Part shown: piece by piece, positions 24,134-36,135 of the stretch | Numbering within the stretch: position 1 is the stretch's first letter | How the letters are laid out: the number at the start of each line of letters is the position of its first letter | Assembly: GCA_037176905.1 (NCBI GenBank) | Contig: JBBBWG010026734.1 | Location: 1-64,000 of the forward strand | Direction of reading: 5' to 3' | DNA from: Azolla pinnata | Lineage: Eukaryota; Streptophyta; Polypodiopsida; Salviniales; Salviniaceae | DNA length: 64,000 bases | The notes under the pieces: generated by a model | Databases searched by the model: none | Told to the model about the DNA's origin: nothing | What the model saw: only the letters and a program-made list of their open reading frames with translations | Translations under genes and position numbers: made by a program

Positions 24134-25172
24134 CTACTTAAGTTTGTGTTTTGTGCACGTACATATGCGTATATACACGTACATACGTACATGTGCACAT
24201 ATACCATAAACATATAGCCACATGTACATACATACACATATGCACACATACATACATAAACACATACATCCATCCATCCATCCATCCATATGCACGCATA
24301 CATACATTGACACATACTGTGCATTTATGTATGTGTGCATCAGGGCATACATCCATACACACACACATACATACATGCACACATACATACATCCATACAT
24401 ACACACATACACACACATACACACACACACACACACATACATACATACATGCACACATACACACATACACATACATACATACATACATGCACACATACAT
24501 ACGTCCATGCACGCACACATACATACATCCATACATACACACATACGCATACACACATACATACACACACATACATACACACATACATACACACATACTG
24601 TGCATTTATGTATGTGTGCATGAGGGCATACATCCATGCATGCACACATACATACATGCACACATACATACATCCATACATACACACATACACACACATA
24701 CACACACACATACATATATCCACACACACATACATACACATGTACACATACATACACACATGCACACATACATACATACGCACGCACACATACATATATA
24801 CCTACATACACACACATGCATACATGCAAACACATACATCCATAACACATAACACATAATACATAATACACGCTCGCACAGATACATACATGCACACATA
24901 CATATACGGATACGTGCATACACATGCATGCTAACACAGACGCATGTACATACAGACAGACAGACGCATATACATACATACACACATACGCGCACTCACA
25001 TGCACACACACATACGAAAATACTCACACGTGCATGCATGCATGCACACATGCATGCACCGACAACATACATGCATACGCACACATGCATGCATGCATGC
25101 AAACATGCATACAGACATAGCAACGCATGCATACATACGATGCAACGCATACATACATGCATGCATAAATAG
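24134..25172. repeat. 1-kb (ACAT)n/(ACACAT)n compound microsatellite with higher-order repeat
   Basis: Nearly all sequence here is built from ACAT, ACACAT, GCAT and CCAT words. A landmark TGTGCATTTATGTATGTG followed by GCATNAGGGCATAC recurs at about 24318 and 24599, showing a duplication of about 281 bp. The array is stop-poor in several frames, so frames of up to 357 codons (Cys/Val/Met/Tyr or His/Thr/Tyr repeats) span it; these are not genes. It ends just before the HD2 5' UTR. Confidence 0.95.
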
Positions 25173-25214
25173 TAGTCATACTTCATTCCTTTTTTTCCCT
25201 CTCTCATTTTTGCG

Positions 25215-25276
25215 CTAGGGTTTTTCTGTGCCTCCGTCGTCGTCTCCTCTTCCGCCTGCAGAGCGAGCTAGGGTTT
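25215..25276 (+). promoter_or_regulatory. Two telo-box-like motifs upstream of HD2
   Basis: CTAGGGTTT occurs at 25215-25223 and 25268-25276, 50-100 bp before the HD2 start codon. Telo-boxes (AAACCCTA in either strand) near the start of plant genes are known elements in translation and cell-cycle genes; function here is inferred from sequence and position. Confidence 0.5.
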
Positions 25277-25320
25277 TCTTCCGCTCCGCCTCCACCTGCA
25301 CCTGCAAGCAAACTCTGGCC

Positions 25321-28300
25321 ATGGAGTTTTGGGGTACTGCTTCTCTCTGCCCTTCGCTCAATGCCTGCTCTCCCTCATTCTCCCTCTTTCGCGCCTCCGT
25401 TCTCCGTGTTCTTAGTTTAAGGGTTTCGGGTTAACCCCCCCCCCCCCCCGTCTCCTTCGTGTGTACACCATGTGCTGTGCTGCTCAGTTTGCAATCCCTT
25501 CCTCTGTTCTCCCTGCCTCGTGAACGAAAGCTTATTACGGAGTTTCGTTTTGACCGTCTTTCTCCCGCTGTGTTTCCTTTTTATTGTTTTGCAGGTGTTG
25601 AGGTCCCTAGCGGGAAAGCTGTTTCCTGCTCCCCGGGTGAAATATCGTACATACATGTTTCTCAGGTATGGTAACCGTCACTGAAATCCTCTGTTTGCCT
25701 GGCTTACTAATTAGGATGCGATGTGTATCAAGTGCGGTAATTTGATGTGGCCGTGGCTACTCCTTATAGCTGATCCGAACTAGCAGGCCGTTGATAAAAA
25801 TGGAGGACTCTGATTTCTGGAACATTGGTAGTTACATATCTATATTCTTTAGGAAGAATCCTCATGTAGTCCGTGTAATGCGCTTCATGATCTGTGGTGG
25901 TAGAAGTATTCATGTGACGGTGACGATGCTTAGACCTTAAGAGGTCAAAATTAATCGAAATAGTGGTGTTGATACTTAATCTAGTTATTTCGCTTAGGAC
26001 TGTTGTATGTTTGAATTCCTTCATGGTTATGGACGCAACAACAGCTTAAAGACGCCCTCAGAGGGTATTTCTTTGACCATTGTGATGATGATCATGATTG
26101 CGTATAAAGTTGGCAGCAACAGGCAGTTTTGATCACAACAATGACCACGCTTGAAATTTCTGAGAGGTTAATAAATGAGACACACCGGCGGTATTTGTTT
26201 CATTTATGACGGAACCGAATGTAAGATGTTGGAATGTTTCACCACGATTACATCTTCGGCTATGGCTTAAAGCCTCTCTTGACTGGCAGGATCTTGATCG
26301 TTTGTCCAAGCGGATAAAAATGAAATGAAATGGTTCTAGTCACATATTTATTTTGCCTCGGATGAATTCTTTTTTTGTTCGTTTAAAGTGTTCCATGGCG
26401 ATGACTTCAACGTGCTGGCAAATAGCCTCTCTGAATATTATGAAGACGTTGATGATGCTCGGATTTCTGAGATGTTACTTTAAAACCGAACGGTGCTAGC
26501 TACATATTTACTTCATTTAAGGTGAAATCGAATGTAGTTAGTTTGAATATTTCATAATGGCTACTTTCCTTCTAGCAGCCTTAAGACAAATGAGTTTTAT
26601 GGTGATAGTATGATGTCAGAGAGTAGTTCAAAACTGAAACAAAATAGTGTGAAGTTCTTCATGGCGATGACATAAAGCAGCTTGGAACTAGCTGGTTCTT
26701 GATGTTGTTTGCGCTGATAATGCTAGGTATCGGAGAGATAATATAGTGGTATTTAATTTATATCTCTGTTCTATTTATATGAAGGCTGCTCTGGGAGAGA
26801 ACAAGACTGGGAAAGGCAATGATAGAGTAGTTCTGAAATTGAAGATCGATGGGAAAGAGTATGTGCTGGCTACTTTATCTCAAGGAAAGCTTGACCAAAC
26901 TGCCCTTGACCTAATTATCGAAAAGGAATTCTCCATTTCACACAACGGAGCTAGCAGTGTTTTCTTGACAGGCTACAAAACCGATGCTCATGATAATGAT
27001 GATGAAGAATATCCTTACTGAAATCATGTTGTTTCTACATTACTGTAGTCTATTCTTCTTGTTGTATGCTGTCTACATTGCAGATTGCTTTGTTTTTATC
27101 TTACTTCTTCCTTGACTTCCATTTGAACTGATTTGTCGGATGAGGAGGATCTATCAGGTAAGTGCTTTAATTTTCACACTTGAATATTCACCATTAGCAT
27201 ATGACATGTTCTTCAAGAAGGATTCCTCATCCTTGCGGTGTAATTGCAGATTCTGAGCAGGAAGGTTTAATAGATTTTGCTGCTGGGAAGCAGAATGGTT
27301 AGTTTTTTCTGTCAAGATTGTTTCTCTCCGCCTTACTATTAATATTGAGATCATATTCGTTTTGTTTTGGACAGGGAAACCTAAACCAGCAAAGATTGAG
27401 GCTCCTGCAAGCAAAGATGCTGGAAAATCTGAACCGAAAGCCACACAAGTAGCTGTTCCCGCTAAGCCTGGTGAGGCAAAGGCAAAAGGGAAAGGAGAAG
27501 AAGCATCAAATGAGAAGGATAAAGCTAAACCTCAATCTTTGAAAGGAGAAGGGAAAGAGGAGAAGAAGGTTGAGGAGAAAAAGAAGGTTGAGGAGAAGAA
27601 GAAGGTCGAGGAAAAGAAGAAAGTTGAGGAAAAGGTGGAAGAGAAGAAGAAAGATGATAAGAAGGACGAAGAAGGTGATGATGAGGATGACGACGACGAC
27701 GATGAGGATGACAGTGATGAGGATATGGGTGATGAAGATGATAGTGATGAGGTTAATAGCCATACAACTATTTGTAGTCTGTCATTATTCAGATAGAGAT
27801 GGTAGAGATACCAATGTAGTTTTTCAATTGTGGGTATCTTTTGCAGGATTTGTTGGATTCTGGAGATGATGAAGATGATCTTAGATCTGATGAAGAAGAT
27901 GATGATGATGAAGAAGATGAGGATGATTCTGATGATGAATCGGATGAAGATGATCAAGTGAAGGTATGTAAACCCCTGGATTGCGCAAAGATGCTTTGCT
28001 TATATGAATGATATGATTGTGAAAGAGGAATTGTTATCATATATTTTGTATATTATGACTAATGATTGTGAAAGGGGGATGTAGTGACTTATTAAAACTC
28101 TTTCCAAACTATATTGCCTCATTTATATAAGCCATGAATGATGATTGTGAAAATGGATATGGAATTATACACATACAGGCTGGATTGAAGAGACCTTTCC
28201 CTGGTTCAGAGAACACTTCTGGACAGAAAAAGAATAAGGTTGCAACTCCTCATCCTGCTGCAAAACAAGGTGGGATATGATGGTTTACCTACTCAATGTT

Positions 28301-28916
28301 GGTTATCTGTTTGTTGTTTTCCCTGCGTAAGGTTTATGATCTGTTTTTGTATGATATTGTTTTGTTTATTATAGGAGGCAAGAAAGATGTAACTACTCCA
28401 ACACCTCCCTCTGTTAGCAAACCACAAACACCTTCAGCTTCAACTCCCAAACAACCCCAACAGCAAAAACATCAGCAGAAGAGTGGAAAGGACAAAAAAT
28501 CTCCAGGCAATGTAATGTTTCTTCCTCAATAGCTGCTCTTGTATATTCAATAGCTTCTTTTCTGATTGATGGAATGTGTATATCTTATCCGTCTATGTAG
28601 TTCAAAATCGAATCCATTTTATCCAGCTAACTTTTTTGATTATGAATTCAGAATGGGCAACAAAACAACTTTTCACCCAACAACTCTGGGAAGAAGTTTG
28701 GTCAGAATCAGGCTACTCCAAACTCTGGAAAGAAATTTGGTCACAATCATGGAAACAAGTAAGTGGATCAATATTATTGTTTCTTCTAATAAACCTGAGA
28801 GTCCACACGATTTAACCCCTGTATATAGTAATGTACGTTATTAGGATCTTATTCTAGCAATTAATTTTCATTATTGCAGAAACTTCAACTCTGGAGGGAA
28901 GTTCAGGAAGAATTAA
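25321..28916 (+). CDS. HD2-type (plant-specific) histone deacetylase, nucleoplasmin-like
   Basis: Eleven exons give 416 residues: 25321-25333, 25595-25665, 26785-27008, 27129-27157, 27250-27297, 27375-27751, 27847-27963, 28179-28269, 28375-28511, 28652-28758 and 28880-28916. The protein starts MEFWGVEV, the hallmark of HD2 proteins, with the conserved His at position 25 (YIHVSQ). The N-terminal nucleoplasmin-fold domain runs to FLTGYKTD. A Lys/Glu coiled stretch (VEEKKK repeats) and long Asp/Glu tracts follow, then a Lys/Pro/Gln tail ending GGKFRKN. HD2 proteins are nucleolar histone-binding deacetylases acting in rRNA gene silencing and development. The C2H2 zinc finger found in some HD2 members is absent. 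Intron 3 is a U12-type AT-AC intron. Intron 2 (1.1 kb) is made of diverged repeats. The last Gln- and Gly-rich exons repeat NSGKKFG. Confidence 0.93.
25780..26770. repeat. Diverged tandem repeats filling HD2 intron 2
   Basis: Four related units of about 260-340 bp can be aligned by eye, with TTTCTGAGA-like words at about 25815, 26155, 26466 and 26727. Each is followed by a TATTT..TTCATTTA stretch and a TTCATGG-G-TGAC word, then AGC..CTTAAAG. The second and third units are the closest. Divergence is high, so the array is old. Confidence 0.55.
27009..27128 (+). other. U12-type AT-AC intron in the HD2 gene
   Basis: No GT-AG junction keeps the frame between exon 3 and exon 4: a TGA follows the DEEYPY reading. 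The sequence has an exact U12 donor ATATCCTT at 27009-27016. A branch-site match TTCCTTGAC lies at 27108-27116, and an AC end at 27127-27128, 13 nt after the branch adenosine. Splicing there joins GA to TGATTTG and restores the acidic frame (DDEDLSDEEDLSD). All three diagnostic elements of the minor spliceosome class are present at the expected spacing. Confidence 0.85.
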
Positions 28917-30035
28917 GAAGTGGGTTTGTGAAGATAATGGTTCTTTTATGCACTGTGTGGTGGTAGAGTAGGGCCTACAGCCCACTTCTTCCCTCTACCT
29001 CAACTTCTACCTGAGCTTTTTTGTGGCAAATTTAACTGGATTCGGTTGGCTTTAACACGGCTTCAGCTTCAGCAGTTAGCTGCATAGTTTTGGTAGTGTT
29101 TTCCTTGCATCGATTTTTTGTAGCCTGGAGGAAAGTATGGATGATCATTGGTCAGACTCTTCGAATCAAGCCTTGTTGCTCGAACCTATTTGGAATCCAA
29201 GTTTTGATGAACCGTGCTAATCAATATTGTTACCCTATTTTTAATCCAAGTTTTGTGAAGTTACTAAACTAGCTAATCAATATTATTTACCTTTTTTTGA
29301 TCGGAGTTTTGTGAACTACTAATTGACAAGGCCATCTTTTCAATCTAAAGGTCTAAACTTGGCAAACCAATTTCATTGTATGAAGCTCAAGCTTTGTGGT
29401 TGAATTATACAAGCTTTTTCAATTGGCTGATCTACCAATAAGCAGTTCTGTTAATGATGGCATCTCCTGGATTAGGATTTGAAAAGTCTGAATCAGATTC
29501 TCTCTAGTGCAGGAGTTAGTGGAGTGGTCGGACCAAATTTGTCCGTGTATTTCCAGAGTCTTCCATTATATCACATCTATTTCCAGAGTCTTCCATTATT
29601 TAGTTCCGCGTGAAGTTACAAGGCAAAAATGAGATGGTTTTGGTATGGTTTGTCAGCATAATATAATAGGTATAACTAATTAGCAACAGCAATATAATAG
29701 GTATAAATAATTAGCAAATAATTTGGGCAGCTTCCTAGCTTGATCTTCACGTAGTAAGATTACTCTACCCATGTATAGTAAGATTACTTTCTGTTAAGTA
29801 GAAATGTTCTGTATAACAAGCTGGAATTTCATCCAGGAAAACCGTGAGAATACAAAATCAACTCTGTTCAGTTAAAAATGTGGCAAAACGTTCTAGCTGA
29901 GATTGTCGCCCAAATGAAGTGAGTGCGTATCAATCGTCCAAAAAAGAAGATAGAGCGCATACAAATCTTGAGCTTGAGCTATAATGATCATGCAAAATCT
30001 TGTCTTTTTGGCCTCACGATTAACACCCTCCTCCA
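28917..30035. other. Convergent spacer between HD2 and KU70
   Basis: Two 3' UTRs and an AT-rich spacer. Short direct repeats such as TATTTCCAGAGTCTTCCATTAT (29550, 29580) and AATATAATAGGTATAA (29660, 29693) are present. No gene is recognised. Confidence 0.5.
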
Positions 30036-33000
30036 CTACTTGCCCAGATGTGTGAGAATCCGATCGATTATTACATCCTTTTTCCCGCTAGCTGACAGCT
30101 TGTTTTTCACCAAATATATCTTCAATTCCGGTACAGTCAGCTCCTTCAGCTATTATCCATTTTAGAGGATCCAGACGTATGCAACGATGATGAGCCTCAA
30201 ATGCATAAAAACATAATCCATATAAAAGAAGAAAAAAAAGGAGAACAACCTTTCCCTGATCCGCAAGTTCTTCCCAATTGAACTTGTCATAACCTATTGC
30301 TGCATCATCCTCTGCAGCCTTCCGTTTCTGTGCCAAAGCAGATCCTGCTGGTTTCCGTGGTGACAGTGTATCTTCTTCCATATCATGGTCTGGACCATAT
30401 ACCGAATCCTTGAACGCTGTCACTACCTCTGCTATTGCTGGTCTGCAGCAACATGAAATGTAAAAGTTTCGAATTGAAATCCTCTCTTATCGCAACAGAA
30501 CCACGAAACAAGAATAGCATCTGAATGTTTACAGCGTACTTCTGCATCTGCTCTTCTGGTGGCATTGTATCATCCCTTGGATCAGGCAGATCAGCATCAT
30601 CTTCACCTAATGCAAATGCTTCAAGGATGGCATAATGTCTCTGCAATGCTGAACAAGATGGAAACACAAGACAAAGCTTAGAATTTTCAACTCGAATTTG
30701 ATTTCTACTCTTCCATACTCGCAAAATTTTAAAGACTCCTCAGTGAACTGCTTGAATGTTGTACGAATTCCAACTGTGCCAAAGATTTTCTCACAAATTA
30801 CTTCCACCCTCTCTCCAAGTGTTTATCAATCCTTACCTGGATTCGAGTAATTAGCATAGCTGAAATCCTTCAAATCAATCTTCTTAAGCATGACCATGGC
30901 CTTTTGCATTTGAGTCATGGAAGCTTTTGAAAGATTATTATCAATATTTCCGTACATCTGTCAAGTAAATGGTCATTATCATTATTTCAACTGTAATTTA
31001 ATAGATGAGATGTTCTATAACAGTACCTTTTCAATGTGGCGAATGTCATCCGAATATGGCAAATAGATCATGTGAATTCCAGAAGGTTCAATTTGCCCAA
31101 TCTCGTTCTTAATTCCTGCCTGCACTTGCATGAAAGCACGGGGTGGGAGATAACCGAAGGCTCTCAAATAACAGTTTCATGCTTCAAAATTTGAATAACG
31201 GAAACAGTTCAATAATTCCTCCCCATAATCATTTCCAACTATTCTGTTCAGTGAACCAACCTGAGGAACCAAAGCCACCATTCGACAATTACTTCCAAGA
31301 AAAGCCACTCCAAATCTGCCAGAATCTTTGGTTCATTAGAATTAAGCAACTGGCGGGAATATGGATCACGAATATTGCTTACTTGTGAAACCGTAACATG
31401 GCTCTGTAGAGCGCAATAAAAGCACATGTGCTTCCTTTAATTTTCTGCAGCAGAAAACCAAAAGTTGGTTGCCAAAAGATTTTACGAGACCAACGATTCA
31501 CCTTGATTATATAGTTTAACCTCCTCATCAGGGTACAGAAATGTTGACGGCCGCAGGTTATGATATTCATGCAAGCATTCCAATGGCTTAAACCCTAGTA
31601 GCTGTAATTGAACATTCGTGATATTCTTTACTTCTGCAACCTCGTCAGCAGAGAAGCAGACTTTCTGACTACACACAGTGGACTATCAGTTGCCAATATA
31701 TAGCGAGGCCAATATTATACAGCTGACCAGTTAAAGACGGACCTTTTATATTCTTGAAAACGTTGCAAAGGCTCTGAAAGCAATGCTCCGGTATCTGAGC
31801 AAATTAATGACCTTTCAACCTATCAGCACCAAGTGCGTCATTTAGATAGCTCATCTAATCCACAAGAAGCTTGAAATCTTTTGAAGCTCATCTAATCCAT
31901 GGAATGCGTAAATTTTTTACTTTCAATAGCTTGTTGTCAAATGCATCCAACCATGCAACCCGTCCTGCAATCAAATCGTATCCATCAGATAGGGATGTTT
32001 TTCCTTCCTTCTACCTATTCTCATCAGCATGAAGACAGAAATCTCTGGGCCATTTTCCCTTTTATGCTCATTGATCACATCAGCATGAGGATGAAAACAT
32101 GCATCTTCCACGCCCACCTGGCGATTCTGGTCGAAAAAGAGCATAGGTATGTACACCAATATTCATGCCATTGGGAAGTGTTAGCATTACACGTCGAACT
32201 GTTCTTTTTTTCAACAGTCTCTTCTGCATTTGACTGAGCATGATATCAAACCTATAATATAATTCAGCAACAAGGAATGTCAGAAAACAATGTGGATGCA
32301 GAAGATCCAGAGATCATGCAGGAAGGAAGGAAATGGTTGGCTTGATAATTGTTCATGATATGGCATTGAAATGAAAGGCGCAAACCTTTCATTTGCCATA
32401 GCCATGAAATCTCTTCTCTCCTCCTCGGACATATCGAGCATTTCCTGGTTTTGGTAACTTAGGGTCAATATATATGACAAGGGTTACCAAAGAAGAAAAC
32501 ACAATGGTATACACTTACAGCATAAAACGCAGAAATGTTAAATTCTTGCCCAGGCTTACTGAAAGGAAATAATTCAATTGAAATTCCCAAATCTTGAGCA
32601 TCCTGGCACAACATGTTTTACGGTTGAGAGCATTTTTCTTGATCACCCTATTGGGGTTGAGAACATGTCTTGACACTTACTCAACTCTATAAAAACATAT
32701 GCATTTCAGGAACAATTCAGACACTATACAACCTATAGTTACACTTACTCTTGCTCGTTGAATGGTTGTTCTGCGCATATCCTTCCGATAGGCTGGATCA
32801 CAATCATAAAAAGGGTCTTCCTGGTTCGTGAAAATGAAGATCCTCTTGGAAGAGGTTTTCACCGATCTAACAATAACCACAAGCATTATGTTTGTGTGTA
32901 TATATGTCTAGGTAGTGGTAGGGGTAGAGATAGAGATAGAGTGATATAAATATAGATATAGATTTAGAAATAAATTTAGATAAATATATGGATATACTCA

Positions 33001-35399
33001 TAGATATAGATAGATATATGTGACCATACCCTTTCCGAAGCAGACCCTGGGCAACCCAGAGCGCATTATATAAAGGACTTTCACGAGAGCCAGCCGTATC
33101 TGCTACTTTGCTACCGATGAATTTGTCAAAAACATCTGCAATAATGAGAAAATAGGCAGTTCTTAACGCCATATGCTTAGAGAGGTTTTTAAATGCACAG
33201 TTTTTACAGCCCATAGATGATCATGCCCATAACAGACAATGAGAAAAAGACTGAATTTTATGGGCATGACCGTAACTGACCACTAGGGAGAACCTAGGGC
33301 TTGAATCTAGATAGAGGGAGACATAAACTCATTGATGCTGAGAGAGTCCCTTTAACAAGACAAGGTACAACCCTCGTTCATCTGTGGTAGTATGAGACAT
33401 TGATGGGCACGTGGGTCCATCTCTTTCTGCCACTTTAAACCTCTGTTTACAAATAGATTATCCTTTAACAGTCGGTATCAGAGCACCATAACGGCAACCC
33501 TGCCACATAGGAAAGCACCATGTCGGCAGTACTGCTGCCACGATAAAGCCCACATCAACAGCTGTGGCAGCAGGTCACTTCGGAACCCCACAAGAACAAG
33601 AATGGGTGGGTGAATTCAGCTTAAGGAGGAATATTAATAAAAGATCTTGGATAACACCTACAGTTGAATTATTTCATGATATGAAGAAAGGAAGTATTTC
33701 GCCATGATCATACTATTGTATAGTATGCCTAATAGCCCTGTGGGGAAAGGAATACACGAGTTCATTGAGTATAATGTAGATGGAAAGGAGGAACAAGATA
33801 TACTTACCACCAATGTTACTGAAATCTTTGATCAGCCTCGCAGTGGGCTGACATGGTTCATCTTGATTACGACTGTCTTGATCACTTGCTTGGAAAACAA
33901 AGACGCCATCAGATCCTTGAAGATTCTTCTTTTCTCTCTGGATAATAGGCATTCGTCACTAAATAATTAGTTCATATTATCAAGGCTATACTAGTGTACG
34001 ATTCTGTTCCAAATGATTCAGATATGAATTATGAAAGGATAACCGAGAAAGTTCCCGAATGAGAAACTGAGAAATTCCCCTCAACGGGCAAAGCAGTTTA
34101 TTTGAGGATAACGTATAGGTATTCAATAGAATTCATTCTTATCAATTCACAGTTTTGGCATTTATTCACATCAGAATGCAAGAGGAATTTATCTGACACT
34201 TTCCAAAATTAATTTGATTCAACATCCACAATATTTTAGCAGGATCAAGATGTCAATCCTAGTTGGATTAGGACTCACCATGTTGAAGAGCAAACAAAAA
34301 TTCTCAAAAAATTCCAATCCCCACTGCAGAAAACTATGGATACCATAGGAAAGCTAAGAAATTCAATCATTACTCCAGGAAATTGATTCGATTACAGCAT
34401 ATAGGTAGTCAAAAGGATTCATTCTTGATCAATACATGATTCCCAACAATTATTCCCATCAGAAAGCAGAGAAATTCCTTAAAATCCCCCATCATCTGAC
34501 ACTTCCATAGCTAATTTGATCCAACGACTTCAACCATCAAAACATTTAGACTTCAGAAAGGCCTCAAACTGTGGAAATTTTCAACTTATTGTGTTGAAAT
34601 ACGCAAATAATGAACGATTCAGAAAACTCTGAAAATAAGGCAGTGCCAAAAACTATCAATAGAAAACTCAGAAACCCCTTTACGCAGAACAATCCACGTG
34701 AGGATAGAGTACAGGCATTCACGAGTATAAACCGTCGATCAAATCATACTTCCCAGCATTTATTGAACAGAATGCAGAGAAAAACACCGAAGTCAATTTG
34801 ATCGGACAGCTCAATCGTTGAGCTACTTAAAACTTCAAAAAGACTCCAATCTTGCAACAATTTCGCACTTAATTGATCCAACAGCCACGATCTTTCAACT
34901 AATTAAAACTTCAAACAACTTCGATATCTAGAAGACTTGAACTGACCGTGTTGAAGAAGCAAATAGCAACCTCATCTCGTTCTCGGGAGATTATGCGAGT
35001 TTTCATGTCCTTGGTGATCGCTTTCACGACACTACTGAAGCAGGTCTCTGATACACCATCTCCATTGCCAGCAGCCTGATAGAGAAGGCACGGGATAAAG
35101 GAAGAACAAACGAGAGAAAGCAATGGGAGAAAACGGAATGGGAAGCAGCTCCGATGCAAACCTGATGGCTGGGCAAGAACATGTCGGAGCTGGCATCGAT
35201 CAAGTAGACAAGAAGCTCTCTCGCGACGTCATTGTCCTGCAAAGATCACGCGGTCCATGTAATTCTATTGAGAGAAGAGGAAGAAGAAAGAAGAAAGAAG
35301 AAGAAAGAACCGGACAAGCAGCAGGGCTGATAGATCCTTGTCTTCATCGTCGTCGTCGTCGAAGAGGTGGCTGTCATCGTAGAAATCACTGCCCGCCAT
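30036..35399 (-). CDS. KU70: Ku70, DNA end-binding subunit of the Ku heterodimer
   Basis: Nineteen exons assemble to 644 residues: 35316-35399, 35162-35236, 34947-35075, 33808-33937, 33030-33135, 32749-32866, 32519-32602, 32386-32444, 32118-32251, 31921-31964, 31743-31819, 31521-31668, 31383-31444, 31261-31315, 31027-31119, 30837-30957, 30540-30648, 30250-30442 and 30036-30149. The N-terminal vWA-like domain has LLVYLIDASSDMF and RPTARLIKDF-like wording. The Ku core contains NVQLQLLGFKPLECL, YHNLRPSTFLYP and IHMIYLPYSDDIRHIEK. A basic linker (AQKRKAAEDD) leads to a C-terminal SAP domain (LKELTVPELKIYLV ... ILTHLGK). Ku70 pairs with Ku80, binds DNA ends for non-homologous end joining and protects telomeres. 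Length and order match plant KU70. The first intron uses a weak donor (GTCCGG); all others are standard. Confidence 0.95.
32925..33022. repeat. ATAGAT-type simple repeat in a KU70 intron
   Basis: Imperfect AGATAGAG/ATAGATAT units within the intron between exons 5 and 6; no other significance seen. Confidence 0.8.
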
Positions 35400-35474
35400 G
35401 GATGTGGATGATGCTAAGGTCCTCTCCGTCTGTCTTTCTCTGTCTCTCTCTCTCTCTCTCTCTGTCTGCAAGGG

Positions 35475-36135
35475 TTCTAGGGTTTCAGGCCTAGGGTTCA
35501 GAGAGTGTGCAGGGTTTTAGGGTTTCAAAGTGCACGGGATTTTAGGGTTTCAGGCCTAGGGTTCAGAGAGTGTGCAGGGTTTTAGGGTTTCAAAGTGCAC
35601 GGGATTTTAGGGTTTCAGGCCTAGGGTTCGGAGAGTGTGCAGGGTTTTAGGGTTTCAAAGTGCACGGGATTTTAGGGTTTTGGGGTTTTAGGGTTTTTTG
35701 AGAGAGCGTATACATGGTTTCTTTAGGGTTTTAGGGTTGGGATTTTGTAGAGTTTTAGGGTTAGGGCTTTGGAATTTTAGGGTTTTTTTAAGGGCTTTAT
35801 ATTTTTAAGGTTTTAGGGCTAGGGTTTTGGAATTCTAGGGCTTTTTTAGGGCTTTAGGGCTACAAGGTTTTAGGGCTATGGTTTTGGAAATTTAGGGTTT
35901 CTTTAGGGTTTTAAGGCTACAAGGTTTTAGGGCTGGGGTTTTGGAATTTTAGGTTTTCTTTAGGGTTTTAGGGCTAGGGTTTTCGGGCTACAAGGTTTTA
36001 GGGTTAGCATTTTGGAATTATTAGGGTTTTGTGAGGGATTTAGGGCTACAAGGTTTTAGGGCTAGGGTTTCGGGGCCGCAAGCTTGTAGAGTTAGGGTTT
36101 TAAGGCTATACGGTTTTAGGGTTAGGGTTTTGGAA
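35475..36135. repeat. Degenerate telomere-like (TTTTAGGG)n array upstream of KU70
   Basis: About 650 bp composed of TTTTAGGG, TTTAGGG and GGGCTAGGG variants, all G-rich on the plus strand. The left part is a higher-order repeat of about 63 bp (CAGGCCTAGGGTTC, GAGAGTGTGCAGGG, CAAAGTGCACGGGA) in three copies at 35485-35660. The array begins less than 100 bp upstream of the KU70 start codon and is GC-poor and diverged to the right. Confidence 0.9.

Noticed and set aside
24134-25207. A 357-codon minus-strand frame and several plus-strand frames of 130-230 codons
   Set aside because: They consist only of Cys/Val/Met/Tyr or His/Thr/Tyr repeats forced by the ACAT microsatellite; several frames are open at once.
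30607-30807. Separate small minus-strand genes within KU70
   Set aside because: They are intron read-through of KU70 exons.
35475-36135. Chromosome end
   Set aside because: The array is degenerate, interior, and genes continue on both sides.
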